Shown: piece after piece, positions 1-6,106 of the stretch | Position numbering within the stretch: position 1 is the stretch's first letter | Layout of the letters: each line of letters begins with the position of its first letter | Assembly: GCA_016933355.1 (NCBI GenBank) | Contig: JAFGBC010000045.1 | Location: 1 to 6,810 of the forward strand | DNA: 6,810 bases | Reading direction: 5' to 3' | Source: Candidatus Aminicenantota bacterium | Lineage (GTDB): Bacteria; Acidobacteriota; Aminicenantia; Aminicenantales; JAFGBC01 | The notes under the pieces: model-generated | What the model was told of the DNA's origin: nothing | What the model saw: the letters and a program-made list of their open reading frames with translations, nothing else | Databases searched by the model: none | Position numbers and translations under genes: made by a program

Positions 1-5
1 AACGA

Positions 6-25
6 TTCCGACAAATGGGTCGGAA
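6..25. promoter_or_regulatory. Upstream activator dyad 1 (rightward operon)
   Basis: A perfect 7-bp inverted repeat, TTCCGAC / GTCGGAA, around a 6-bp centre. Its inner 16 bp (8-23) read CCGACAAATGGGTCGG, fitting the consensus CCGACAATTTTGTCGG built from the four dyads in this window. Its centre is exactly 20 bp from that of the next dyad and about 140 bp upstream of the predicted start of transcription. That position is normal for an enhancer-like site of an NtrC-class activator. The activator encoded at 3505-4866 is the obvious candidate ligand (inference). Confidence 0.7.
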
Positions 26-27
26 GG

Positions 28-43
28 CCGACAATTTTGTAGG
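28..43. promoter_or_regulatory. Upstream activator dyad 2 (rightward operon)
   Basis: CCGACAATTTTGTAGG matches the shared consensus at 15 of 16 positions; six of the seven arm pairs are intact, and flanking G27/C44 extend the dyad by one more pair. The same ACAATTTTGT core recurs in the dyad at 6668-6683 near the other promoter. The centre lies about 120 bp upstream of the predicted transcription start, and the 20-bp distance from dyad 1 puts both on the same face of the helix. Together they look like a tandem enhancer for the sigma-54 activator. Confidence 0.75.
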
Positions 44-78
44 CGGGCACCGCGCCCGGAGGCGTCGCGAAGCGTCCG

Positions 79-128
79 ATATCAATCTAATTAATTTAAT
101 TTGAATAACTTATGTTCATAATTCCAAT
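79..128. other. AT-rich spacer between operators and sigma-54 promoter
   Basis: A run of A/T-rich sequence in an otherwise GC-rich window, between the paired operators and the -24/-12 promoter. In sigma-54 systems this interval is often bent, by IHF or intrinsically, so that the activator reaches the polymerase. I see no full match to the IHF consensus WATCAANNNNTTR, so only the composition and position support this. Nothing coding is supported in 1-159. Confidence 0.35.
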
Positions 129-129
129 C

Positions 130-146
130 TGGCATGTCTTTTGCTT
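130..146 (+). promoter_or_regulatory. Sigma-54 (-24/-12) promoter of the structural operon
   Basis: TGGCATGTCTTTTGCTT carries the two invariant elements of RpoN promoters, GG (131-132) and GC (143-144), separated by exactly 10 bp. It agrees with the consensus TGGCACGNNNNTTGCW except for T in place of C at the sixth position. Counting C144 as -12 puts the transcription start near 156. Two operator dyads lie upstream, and a sigma-54 activator is encoded in the convergent operon. The predicted start leaves only about 4 nt before the ATG at 160. Confidence 0.8.
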
Positions 147-159
147 AAGAACTAGCCTC

Positions 160-996
160 ATGAAAGAAGACAGCTTGGACTTTCAGAACCCGGAATCGCC
201 CGGCCCATCGGGCAAAGCCGTTACCCGACGGGCGTTCGTCCAGTCCATCCCTCTGATCCTCCTCTCGCTCGAAGCCTGCGTCGGCCGGACCGGTCTCTCG
301 CCGAAGATCGTGATCGATCCCGCGCTGTGCGTCGGCTGCGGGAAATGTTCGGCGGCCTGTTCGTTCGGGGCCATCGTTCAGGCCGAAAAGAGCACGCTCT
401 GGATCGACTCGACCGCCTGCGTCGGCTGCGGCAAGTGCGCCGAAACGTGCGAATCGCAGGCCGTCGTCCTCGACCGAAAGGGCTTCGGGATCGACTCCTC
501 CGCCTGCGTCGGATGCGGCGATTGCGTTCAAGCCTGCCCCGAAGGAGCGTTGACCCTCGACCCCGATTATTACCATGTTCGCCGGGGCCGCTGCACGGGC
601 TGCGGCCTGTGCCTGAACGCTTGTCCGGAAAAGGCGATTTCGTTCTCGGGCGGCAAGGCCGAGATCGACGCCTCGAAGTGCACGCGCTGCGGCCTCTGCC
701 TCGCGGTCTGCGCGCCCGGCTGCATCGAAAAGGCCTTGGCCGTCCTGGACGCCTCTAAGTGCACGTTCTGCGGCAAATGCTACGCCGCCTGCAGCCGCGG
801 CGCCGTCCTCAAAGGCGGGCCCGCCGTCATCGACCAGAGCCGCTGCACGAGCTGCGGCCGCTGCCTTAAGGCCTGCGCCTACGGAGCGGTCAAAGGCGAC
901 CTGGCCCGGCCCGTCCTCGATGAAACGCGCTGCCGCCTCTGCTCGGCCTGCCTCTCGGTCTGCGAATACGGAGCGATCCGGCTCGCTCAGGAGTGA
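160..996 (+). CDS. Tat-exported polyferredoxin with eight 4Fe-4S motifs
   Basis: Predicted multi-cluster electron-transfer protein of the cell envelope, 278 residues. An N-terminal Tat signal is visible: TRRAFVQ at 22-28 (RR at 23-24), then a hydrophobic stretch ending in LSLEAC, where C40 could be a lipoprotein cysteine although Glu at -2 is atypical. The rest is eight CxxCxxCxxxC motifs beginning at C57, C87, C116, C145, C174, C201, C229 and C258, spaced 27-30 residues, so it could hold eight [4Fe-4S] clusters. Related folds are the bacterial 2[4Fe-4S] ferredoxins (Pfam Fer4) and the exported NapG/MauM proteins, which have fewer clusters; methanogen polyferredoxins are longer. An upstream in-frame ATG at 112 lies before the sigma-54 promoter and is rejected. 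ATG at 160 is preferred; TTG at 175, after a purine-rich stretch, is an alternative. First gene of the operon, ending 3 bp before the next start. The electron partners are inferred from neighbours. Confidence 0.88.
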   Translation: MKEDSLDFQNPESPGPSGKAVTRRAFVQSIPLILLSLEACVGRTGLSPKIVIDPALCVGCGKCSAACSFGAIVQAEKSTLWIDSTACVGCGKCAETCESQAVVLDRKGFGIDSSACVGCGDCVQACPEGALTLDPDYYHVRRGRCTGCGLCLNACPEKAISFSGGKAEIDASKCTRCGLCLAVCAPGCIEKALAVLDASKCTFCGKCYAACSRGAVLKGGPAVIDQSRCTSCGRCLKACAYGAVKGDLARPVLDETRCRLCSACLSVCEYGAIRLAQE

Positions 997-999
997 AGA

Positions 1000-2193
1000 G
1001 TGAGAGGCTTCTTCGCCGTTGCCGCCCTGATCGGCGGCGTCTTCGCCGGCGGGCCGCCCGGCCTCCAGGCCAAGGACTGTCCGTCCCGCCTTCCGTCGAA
1101 CCTCCATGCGATCGCAAGCACGGACTTCTCCTGGGCGCTCGAGCTGCGCGGCTTTTCCTATCTGGTCGGCTCCCGAAGCTACCTGTTCCCGGCCGCGGGC
1201 GCTTTGCTTCGCTTCGAGCCGTCCGACGCCTTTTCCGTCGATGTCGAGGGCGTGTTCCGGGATAAAACCTTCACCGACTGCTCCAAGGCCGGAGACCTGC
1301 CGCCCGTCCAGGTCCGGACGCTGGCTCTATTTTACGCACCCGGCGGCGGCGCTCTATCCTTCCGGCTCGGCCGCCAGGAAGTCCGCCTCGGCAACGGCCT
1401 GGTCCTCGACGATTTCTTCGACGCCGCCGTCGTCGAATATTCCGGAGGCGGATGGAATCTCTCCGCCGGCGGGGGCCTATTGGCCATCGGAGCCGCCCGA
1501 GAGACCCAGGCTTGCCAGAAGGGGTTTTTCTTCGAATACAAGTCCTGCTGGAAGGGGACCTGCGGCGCGGGCTACGGGGATTTCGGCCTGGCTTTCGCCT
1601 CCCTCTCGCGGCGATTCGGAGGGGGCCTCCGGATCGGGCTTCTCTACGAGCGCGTCGTCGCCGAGACGGACACTTACGCTTCCGACGTCGTCTCGCTGTT
1701 CGGCCAGGCGCGCCTCCCTCTCGGATTCACGCTGTTCGGAGAGGCTGCCGTTCAGCGCCGGCCGTTCCCGGACCTCCTCGCGTTCGGCTGGCATCTTCAA
1801 GCGGTCCGAGCCTGGCGGATCTCGGGCTTGGGGACGCTCCAGGCCGTCCTCCACTCCCTCTACGGGAGCGACGGCGAGAGGGGCGCTTTCCTCCCGACCT
1901 TCGGGACGGTCACTTTGGCCGAACGAATGCACTATTCGGCCCGCCAAGGGCTCAGCTGGGGGGCGGCGTTGAGCCTGACCCCCGCCTTCTCGAAGCGCCT
2001 GACGCTCGAGGCCGGTTATTTCTCGAACAGCGGAGCGCGCCTCGACGCGCTCCTCAGCGAAGAATTCGACTTCGGGCTGACCGCCAAACCGTTGGGATCG
2101 GACCTGCTCCGGCTGACGGTCAAGGCGGCGTTCGCCCGGACGCTCCACGGCTCCGTTCATCAACTGCGGGCGGAGACGCGCGTCACATTCTAG
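1000..2193 (+). CDS. Outer-membrane beta-barrel (porin-like) protein
   Basis: 397 residues with a Sec signal peptide (hydrophobic 3-17, probable cleavage after LQA at 22-24). The mature part consists of alternating hydrophobic/polar strands rich in Gly and aromatics, separated by short turns, and ends in Phe (RVTF), the usual C-terminal signal for outer-membrane insertion. The segment around 122-147 (LGRQEVRLGNGLVLDD followed by an FDAAVVEY strand) resembles the GRQ...G signature of alginate-export/porin-type barrels, so a large single-chain barrel is likely. Unusual for a barrel are five cysteines: C27, C94, C172, C183 and C188, three of them in one likely loop. The GTG start is chosen because AGGAG at 989-993 sits 6 nt upstream, overlapping the end of the preceding gene, and a signal peptide follows immediately. 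Encoded between a polyferredoxin and membrane iron-sulfur components, it may house or anchor an electron-transfer partner; solute or metal transport is an alternative. Confidence 0.75.
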   Translation: MRGFFAVAALIGGVFAGGPPGLQAKDCPSRLPSNLHAIASTDFSWALELRGFSYLVGSRSYLFPAAGALLRFEPSDAFSVDVEGVFRDKTFTDCSKAGDLPPVQVRTLALFYAPGGGALSFRLGRQEVRLGNGLVLDDFFDAAVVEYSGGGWNLSAGGGLLAIGAARETQACQKGFFFEYKSCWKGTCGAGYGDFGLAFASLSRRFGGGLRIGLLYERVVAETDTYASDVVSLFGQARLPLGFTLFGEAAVQRRPFPDLLAFGWHLQAVRAWRISGLGTLQAVLHSLYGSDGERGAFLPTFGTVTLAERMHYSARQGLSWGAALSLTPAFSKRLTLEAGYFSNSGARLDALLSEEFDFGLTAKPLGSDLLRLTVKAAFARTLHGSVHQLRAETRVTF

Positions 2194-2202
2194 GAGGACC
2201 TC

Positions 2203-2565
2203 ATGAAAACGAAAAAAATCATCGTGACATTGTTGGCGTTGGGACTCGTCGGCGCCGGCCGGCTCCTCGCCTGCGACATCCACTTCGAACCGGCCAAGCC
2301 GGTCCTGGCCGCGGGTGCGAGCGCCCGCGTCAGCGTGTTCGTCAAGTTCGAGCACCGCCGCTGCGACATCCCGATCGAGGACACGCGGCTCGAGGCGAAG
2401 AACATTGAAATCGTCGAGCGCGGCGCTTGGACGGAGCTCAAGTCCGGTCTCTACCGGCTGGACCTCGAGATCAGGCTCGGCGCCGACCGGGGCGAGCTGC
2501 GGGCGATTCGCGAATGCGAGAAGAAAGGCGTCTCCGAGGGCGTCCTCCAAGCGGTCTCCCGATGA
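2203..2565 (+). CDS. Small exported protein, possible lipoprotein, function unknown
   Basis: 120 residues, family not recognised. An N-terminal signal (KTKK, then a hydrophobic stretch at 6-19) ends in LLAC, so C24 may be a lipidated N-terminal cysteine; Asp follows at +2, which in enterobacteria favours inner-membrane retention, though that rule may not hold here. The body is predicted to be a beta-rich, Ig-like sandwich of alternating strands, for example ARVSVFVKFE and YRLDLEIRLG. Cysteines C24 and C54 both sit in a CDI motif (CDIH and CDIP), with H27 and H51 nearby; C105 is the third. Disulfide or metal binding is possible. ATG is preceded by AGGAGG at 2192-2197, 5 nt away. Its stop overlaps the next start in ATGA, suggesting translational coupling to the membrane iron-sulfur protein and a joint role as its periplasmic partner (inference). 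No FMN-attachment motif of the NosR/RnfG type is seen. Confidence 0.75.
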   Translation: MKTKKIIVTLLALGLVGAGRLLACDIHFEPAKPVLAAGASARVSVFVKFEHRRCDIPIEDTRLEAKNIEIVERGAWTELKSGLYRLDLEIRLGADRGELRAIRECEKKGVSEGVLQAVSR

Positions 2566-3521
2566 ACCGGAAGGCGGCCTCCGTCCTGGCCCTCGTCCTT
2601 GGCCTGGGCTCGATCCTGATCGCGCTCTTCCGTCTCGGCGTCGGGCCGCTCCCGGCCAAGATCGTCGTCCTCTTCGGGCTCCTCGGCGCCTCGGCCCTGG
2701 CGTTCCATTTCCGCCAGGCCTGGCTCCGCTTCCCGATCCTGATCGCCTCGGTCGGCTATCTCGGCTTTTTCGAGGGCAGCTGCCTCTGCCCCAACGGCGC
2801 TTTGCAGAACATCGCTCTCAACGCCGGCCTCTCCCAGCTCGCCAAGACGGGGCTCTACGTCCTGGAGATCGGCGTCATCTTCACCGTCATCCTCCTCTTC
2901 GGGAACCTGTACTGCGGCTGGGTCTGCCACAAGGGCGGCATCCAGGAATTCCTTTACAGGCGCTCCTTCCGGATCCGGATCCCGGCGAGGGTCGACCGGG
3001 CGCTGCGCGGCCTGCGCTTCGTCGTCCTGGGCTTCGCCCTGGCTTATCCGGTCCTAAAGGGAGAAAAGCTCTTCGTCAAGATCGACCCGTTCAAAGCCCT
3101 GTTCAACCTGGACGGAAACGTCCCGCTCCTCGCGTTCCTGGGGGTGACGCTTCTCGCCTCGGTTTTCATCCACAGGCCGTTCTGCCGCTACGTCTGCCCG
3201 TTCGGGGCCGTCGCCGGGGCCGTCAACGCCCTGAGCCTCTTCAGGCTGAACGCGGACGGCCGCTGCACGTCCTGCGCCGTCTGCGCTAAGGCCTGCCCGG
3301 CCGGCGCGATTCGCGTCGACCGCGGCGCGGGGCGAATGATCGTGGATAAAACCGTCTGCCTGTCCTGCCTGGAGTGCGCGAGAGCCTGCCCGAAGGGATG
3401 CCTCGACGGCAGCGACGCGCTGCGGCCCGGGGCCTCGCTGCCCTGCCCGGATGCGGAATCGCTCGCCCCCCTCCCCGCGGCCTATCCCGCCGGGTCGGGA
3501 TCGCTCAAGAGCCCGGTTTGA
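2562..3521 (+). CDS. NapH-like membrane 4Fe-4S electron-transfer protein
   Basis: 319 residues, an inner-membrane protein of the NapH/NosR/CcoG-related ferredoxin group. About six hydrophobic segments are visible (near 5-24, 32-48, 56-70, 96-114, 150-166, 186-204). Family cysteine motifs are CLCP at C74/C76, YCGWVC at C118/C122 and FCRYVCP at C208/C212. Two soluble CxxCxxCxxxCP motifs follow, at C235-C245 and C266-C276, for two [4Fe-4S] clusters. Relatives pass electrons between the quinone pool or cytoplasm and periplasmic redox proteins. It lacks the FMN domain of NosR. The YCGWVC motif is followed by His instead of the usual Pro. After the last cluster comes a Pro/Ser-rich tail of about 40 residues with one further Cys. 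ATG at 2562 overlaps the previous stop; the reading frame is open further upstream, but that part reads as a frame-shadow of the preceding gene. It would be the inner-membrane entry point of the pathway. Confidence 0.85.
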   Translation: MNRKAASVLALVLGLGSILIALFRLGVGPLPAKIVVLFGLLGASALAFHFRQAWLRFPILIASVGYLGFFEGSCLCPNGALQNIALNAGLSQLAKTGLYVLEIGVIFTVILLFGNLYCGWVCHKGGIQEFLYRRSFRIRIPARVDRALRGLRFVVLGFALAYPVLKGEKLFVKIDPFKALFNLDGNVPLLAFLGVTLLASVFIHRPFCRYVCPFGAVAGAVNALSLFRLNADGRCTSCAVCAKACPAGAIRVDRGAGRMIVDKTVCLSCLECARACPKGCLDGSDALRPGASLPCPDAESLAPLPAAYPAGSGSLKSPV

Positions 3522-3526
3522 TCCCG
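3496..3526. terminator. Dyad at the convergent gene ends, possible terminator
   Basis: A perfect 7-bp inverted repeat, CGGGATC (3496-3502) and GATCCCG (3520-3526), with a 17-nt loop that closely matches the overlap of the two convergent stop regions. For the rightward transcript it is followed by a moderately T-rich stretch (TTGATTTTA), but not by a clean T-tract. For the leftward transcript there is none. It is the only terminator-like structure I see between the operons, and a weak one. Confidence 0.3.
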
Positions 3527-4866
3527 TAGGTCTTGATTTTATAGCCGAGGATGCGCTCGGACACACCCAGGCTCCGGGCGGCCCGGCTCTGGACGCCTCC
3601 GTTCGCGGCCAGGGCCCTCTTGATTTCGCGGATTTCGAGGCTGCGGACCTGGTCGGGCAGGGACGATCCCTCCACGGCGGCGGCCTCGGACTTATCCTCG
3701 AGGAAGACGGGCAGGTCGGCCGTTCCGATCAGGTCGCCCTCGGCGAACACGACGGCCCGTTCGATGACGTTTTCCAGCTCGCGGACGTTCCCCGGGAAGG
3801 CATAGGCCATCAGGACCTCCATGGCTTCGCGCGAGACGCCCTCGATCGGCTTGCCCTCGCGCTCGCGGTATTTCCGGATGAAGTGATCGACGAGAGGCGG
3901 GATGTCCTCGCGGCGCTCGCGCAGGGGCGGCGTCTCGATCCGGATGACGTTGAGCCGATAATAAAGGTCGGACCTGAATTTCTCCTCCTTGAGCAAGACG
4001 GGAAGGTCACGGTGGGTGGCGGCGATGATCCGGACGTCGGCGCGGAGCGGCCGGGAGGACCCCAGGCGATAGAATTCCCCGTCCTGCAGGACGCGAAGGA
4101 GCTTGACCTGGATGTGGGTAGGCAGGTCGCCGATCTCGTCCAGATAGAGCGTTCCACCGGCCGCGGCCTCGAACCGGCCGGTCTTGCGCTCGAGCGCCCC
4201 CGTATAGGCGCCCTTCTCGGCCCCGAACAGCTCGCTTTCGACCAGGCTCTCCGGCAGCGAGGGCAGATTGACGGCGAGAAAAGGTCCGGCTTTCCGCTTC
4301 GAAGAGAAATGGACCGTCCTGGCGACGAGATCCTTGCCCGTTCCCGTCTCGCCGGAGAGAAGGACCGTCGCGTCGCTCGACGCCGCTTTGCGGATCAGCC
4401 GGGCGACCGCCTGCATCCGGGCGGAAGCGTAGACGAAGTTCTTGGCGCTGAAGGTCTCTTCGAGGCTGGAGTGAAGAAGGTCGATTTCCGTCTTGAGCTT
4501 CCAGCGCTCCCGGGCCCGCTCGATGACCTCGAGGAATCGGGGGAACTCGATCGGCTTCGTCACGTAATCGTAGGCCCCCCGGCGCATGGCCTCGACGGCG
4601 TTCTCCAGGTTGCCGAAGGCCGTGACCATGATCGGCGTCACCAGGGGGTTCCGTTCGCGGAGCGCGTCGATGACGTCGAGTCCCGTCTCCCCATCGAGCT
4701 TGAAATCGACGACGGCGACCTCGACCGGGGCCGCCGCCAGGGCTTCCAAGGTCTCCTTGACCGTCGCGGCTTCCGCGACCTGGTATCCTTCACCCTCCAG
4801 GGTCTGGCGGACGAGCCGTCGCTGGACGGCGTCGTCCTCGACGATCAAGATCGCGCCCTTAGCCAT
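3505..4866 (-). CDS. Sigma-54-dependent response regulator (NtrC/AtoC class)
   Basis: 453 residues in the standard three-domain order. Receiver domain (about 5-120) has D11/D12, phospho-acceptor D54, T82 and K104. The AAA+ sigma-54 interaction domain (about 144-375) has Walker A GETGTGKD (172-179), the sigma-54-contacting loop as GAYTGA (219-224, Tyr replacing the commoner Phe), Walker B LYLDEIGDLP (D243, E244), and FPGNVRELENVIERA near 357. The Fis-type helix-turn-helix spans about 410-450 (AARSLGVSE turn). Phosphorylated by the partner kinase, it should oligomerise on enhancer sites and drive open-complex formation by RNA polymerase with RpoN. Both operons here carry a -24/-12 promoter with paired dyads, making it the likely regulator of both, including itself. 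ATG lies 1 bp after the kinase stop, with GGGAGG 5 nt before it. Its 3' end overlaps the convergent gene by 17 bp. Length and motifs are complete. Confidence 0.95.
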   Translation of the reverse strand: MAKGAILIVEDDAVQRRLVRQTLEGEGYQVAEAATVKETLEALAAAPVEVAVVDFKLDGETGLDVIDALRERNPLVTPIMVTAFGNLENAVEAMRRGAYDYVTKPIEFPRFLEVIERARERWKLKTEIDLLHSSLEETFSAKNFVYASARMQAVARLIRKAASSDATVLLSGETGTGKDLVARTVHFSSKRKAGPFLAVNLPSLPESLVESELFGAEKGAYTGALERKTGRFEAAAGGTLYLDEIGDLPTHIQVKLLRVLQDGEFYRLGSSRPLRADVRIIAATHRDLPVLLKEEKFRSDLYYRLNVIRIETPPLRERREDIPPLVDHFIRKYREREGKPIEGVSREAMEVLMAYAFPGNVRELENVIERAVVFAEGDLIGTADLPVFLEDKSEAAAVEGSSLPDQVRSLEIREIKRALAANGGVQSRAARSLGVSERILGYKIKTYGIKPGS

Positions 4867-4867
4867 G

Positions 4868-6106
4868 TCATCCTCCCGGAAGCTCGACCTCGAAGATCGT
4901 CCCGCGCCCGGGTCCGCTCGTCATGCCGATCCGGCCCCCGTGGGCTTCGACGACCTTTTTGGAGAGATAGAGGCCGATGCCCATCCCCGACTTCTTGGTC
5001 GTGAAGAAGGGATCGAAGACGCGGGCCGCGACCTCGGGCGGAAGCCCGGGACCGGTGTCGCGGAAGCGGACAAGGACCGCCCTCCTGCGCGTCTCGGCCC
5101 GGACCTCGACAGGCAAGCCGCCCGAAGCCTCGAGGGCGTTTCTCAGGATGTTCGCCCAAACGCCGGTCAGGAGCTCCCGGTCGCCCGGGACGGTCAGCCC
5201 GCTCGGAACGGTGGGCCGGAAGGCGGTCAAGGCGGGGAACTCGCCGGCCAGGGCGCCGGCCGCCTCGGTCAAGGAATCGAGGAGCGGAAACGGGCGCCGT
5301 TCAACGTGAAGAGGCTTGACGAATTGCGAGAAGCGATCCACGATCCCTGCGATCCTTCGGATCTCCTCTCCGCCGAGGCGGATTTCCTCCTCCAGACCCG
5401 GCGGCGCGCTGCGCTTCATGAGCTCGCAGAGAAGGCTGAGGCTGTTCAGGGGGTTCTTGATTTCATGGGCGACGCCGGAGGTCAGGGCGGAGATCTCCCG
5501 GAAGCGCTCCTTCTCCCGGCGATGATCCTCCGCCTCGACGGCCTTGGCCAGGTAGCGTTTTTGCAGCCGAAATAAGGCTCGGGCGAACAGGAGTCCGGCC
5601 GAGAACAGGGCGACGGCCGTGAGAAGAAGCGTGCGCCGGGAGCGTCGGGCGATGTTCTCCACGCCCTCGAGCGAATAGCCTAGATAGAGATGGAAGCGGC
5701 GGCCGTCCGCGAGGTCGAAGGGCAGAAATAGGTTATAGATCCCTCCGGCCGGCGAGGAGATCTGCCAGGCGTCCCGTCTCCGCGCATCATCCAGCGACAA
5801 GGGCAGGTAGCCTTCGAAGCGGGACCGCCAGCCCACGATGGACTTGGCGCCGTCGAGCAGCGCCATGTAGTAGATGTTCTCGTCGCGGGCATAGCGTTCC
5901 AGGATACGGTCCGGGGGGTCGCCCTCCTCCAGGAAACGGGAGATGTCGGAGATGAGGATTTGGGCGGCGGCCCGGAGCTGCTCGAGGACGAGCCCGCGCG
6001 CCTCGCCTTGGATATAAGCCCGGTCCAGCGAGGACACCGCCAGCAGGACGAGGGCGATCCCCAGGAACGGCAGGAGAAAATAGAGAATGAAGGATCTACG
6101 GGACAA
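4868..6106 (-). CDS. Membrane sensor histidine kinase (NtrB/AtoS-like)
   Basis: 412 residues. TM1 at about 5-26 and TM2 at about 158-176 enclose a periplasmic sensor of some 130 residues with a PAS/Cache-like flavour (NIYYMALLDGAKSIVGW at 77-93), no cysteines and no clear ligand signature. A short juxtamembrane helix leads to the HisKA box SGVAHEIKNPLN with phospho-acceptor H214, then N-box NILRNALEAS (319-328), DTGPGLPP (350-357) and FFTTKKSGMGIGLYLSKK (367-384), a complete ATPase domain. It phosphorylates the response regulator encoded immediately downstream. The start is TTG: GGGGGAG lies 5 nt upstream, the first transmembrane segment begins directly after it, and no in-frame ATG fits better. 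The start overlaps the end of the preceding gene by 11 bp, so translation is probably coupled. The signal is unknown; redox state or an extracellular acceptor would suit the target operon (inference). Confidence 0.93.
   Translation of the reverse strand: MSRRSFILYFLLPFLGIALVLLAVSSLDRAYIQGEARGLVLEQLRAAAQILISDISRFLEEGDPPDRILERYARDENIYYMALLDGAKSIVGWRSRFEGYLPLSLDDARRRDAWQISSPAGGIYNLFLPFDLADGRRFHLYLGYSLEGVENIARRSRRTLLLTAVALFSAGLLFARALFRLQKRYLAKAVEAEDHRREKERFREISALTSGVAHEIKNPLNSLSLLCELMKRSAPPGLEEEIRLGGEEIRRIAGIVDRFSQFVKPLHVERRPFPLLDSLTEAAGALAGEFPALTAFRPTVPSGLTVPGDRELLTGVWANILRNALEASGGLPVEVRAETRRRAVLVRFRDTGPGLPPEVAARVFDPFFTTKKSGMGIGLYLSKKVVEAHGGRIGMTSGPGRGTIFEVELPGG

Noticed and set aside
6..44. Tandem dyads as a CRISPR or transposon-end repeat
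   Set aside because: Only two copies at each end, with no spacers, target duplication or transposase; position relative to sigma-54 promoters explains them as operators.
46..60. CGGGC/GCCCG hairpin as a terminator of a gene to the left
   Set aside because: Only a 5-bp stem, no T-tract on either side, and no gene end visible in the window to the left of it.
112..159. Upstream in-frame ATG that would extend the polyferredoxin by 16 residues
   Set aside because: It lies upstream of the -24/-12 promoter and its predicted start of transcription, has no ribosome site, and would bury the Tat signal behind an unrelated hydrophobic stretch.
1789..1802. TGGCAT...GC resembling a sigma-54 promoter inside the barrel gene
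   Set aside because: The GG-GC spacing is 9 rather than 10 bp, the TTGC element is missing, and it is within a coding region of an operon that needs no internal promoter.
1477..2550. Long minus-strand open frame opposite the barrel and small exported protein
   Set aside because: Composition is that of an antisense shadow (Glu/Arg/Ala-rich, no motif), and the plus strand has signal peptides and good ribosome sites.
2427..2561. In-frame extension of the NapH-like protein upstream of 2562
   Set aside because: It lies wholly inside the preceding gene in another frame, is Arg/Pro/Gly-rich as expected of a shadow, and the ATG at 2562 starts a typical membrane protein with ATGA coupling.
2913..2930. 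C-x3-C-H in the NapH-like protein as a heme c attachment site
   Set aside because: It coincides with the conserved CGWxC membrane motif of the NapH family and has three rather than two intervening residues; no CxxCH occurs in the window's proteins.
3451..5004. Long plus-strand open frame of about 517 codons opposite the regulator and kinase
   Set aside because: It is antisense to genes with complete catalytic motifs; its Arg/Asp/Gly-rich product shows no domain, and such mirror frames are common in GC-rich genes.
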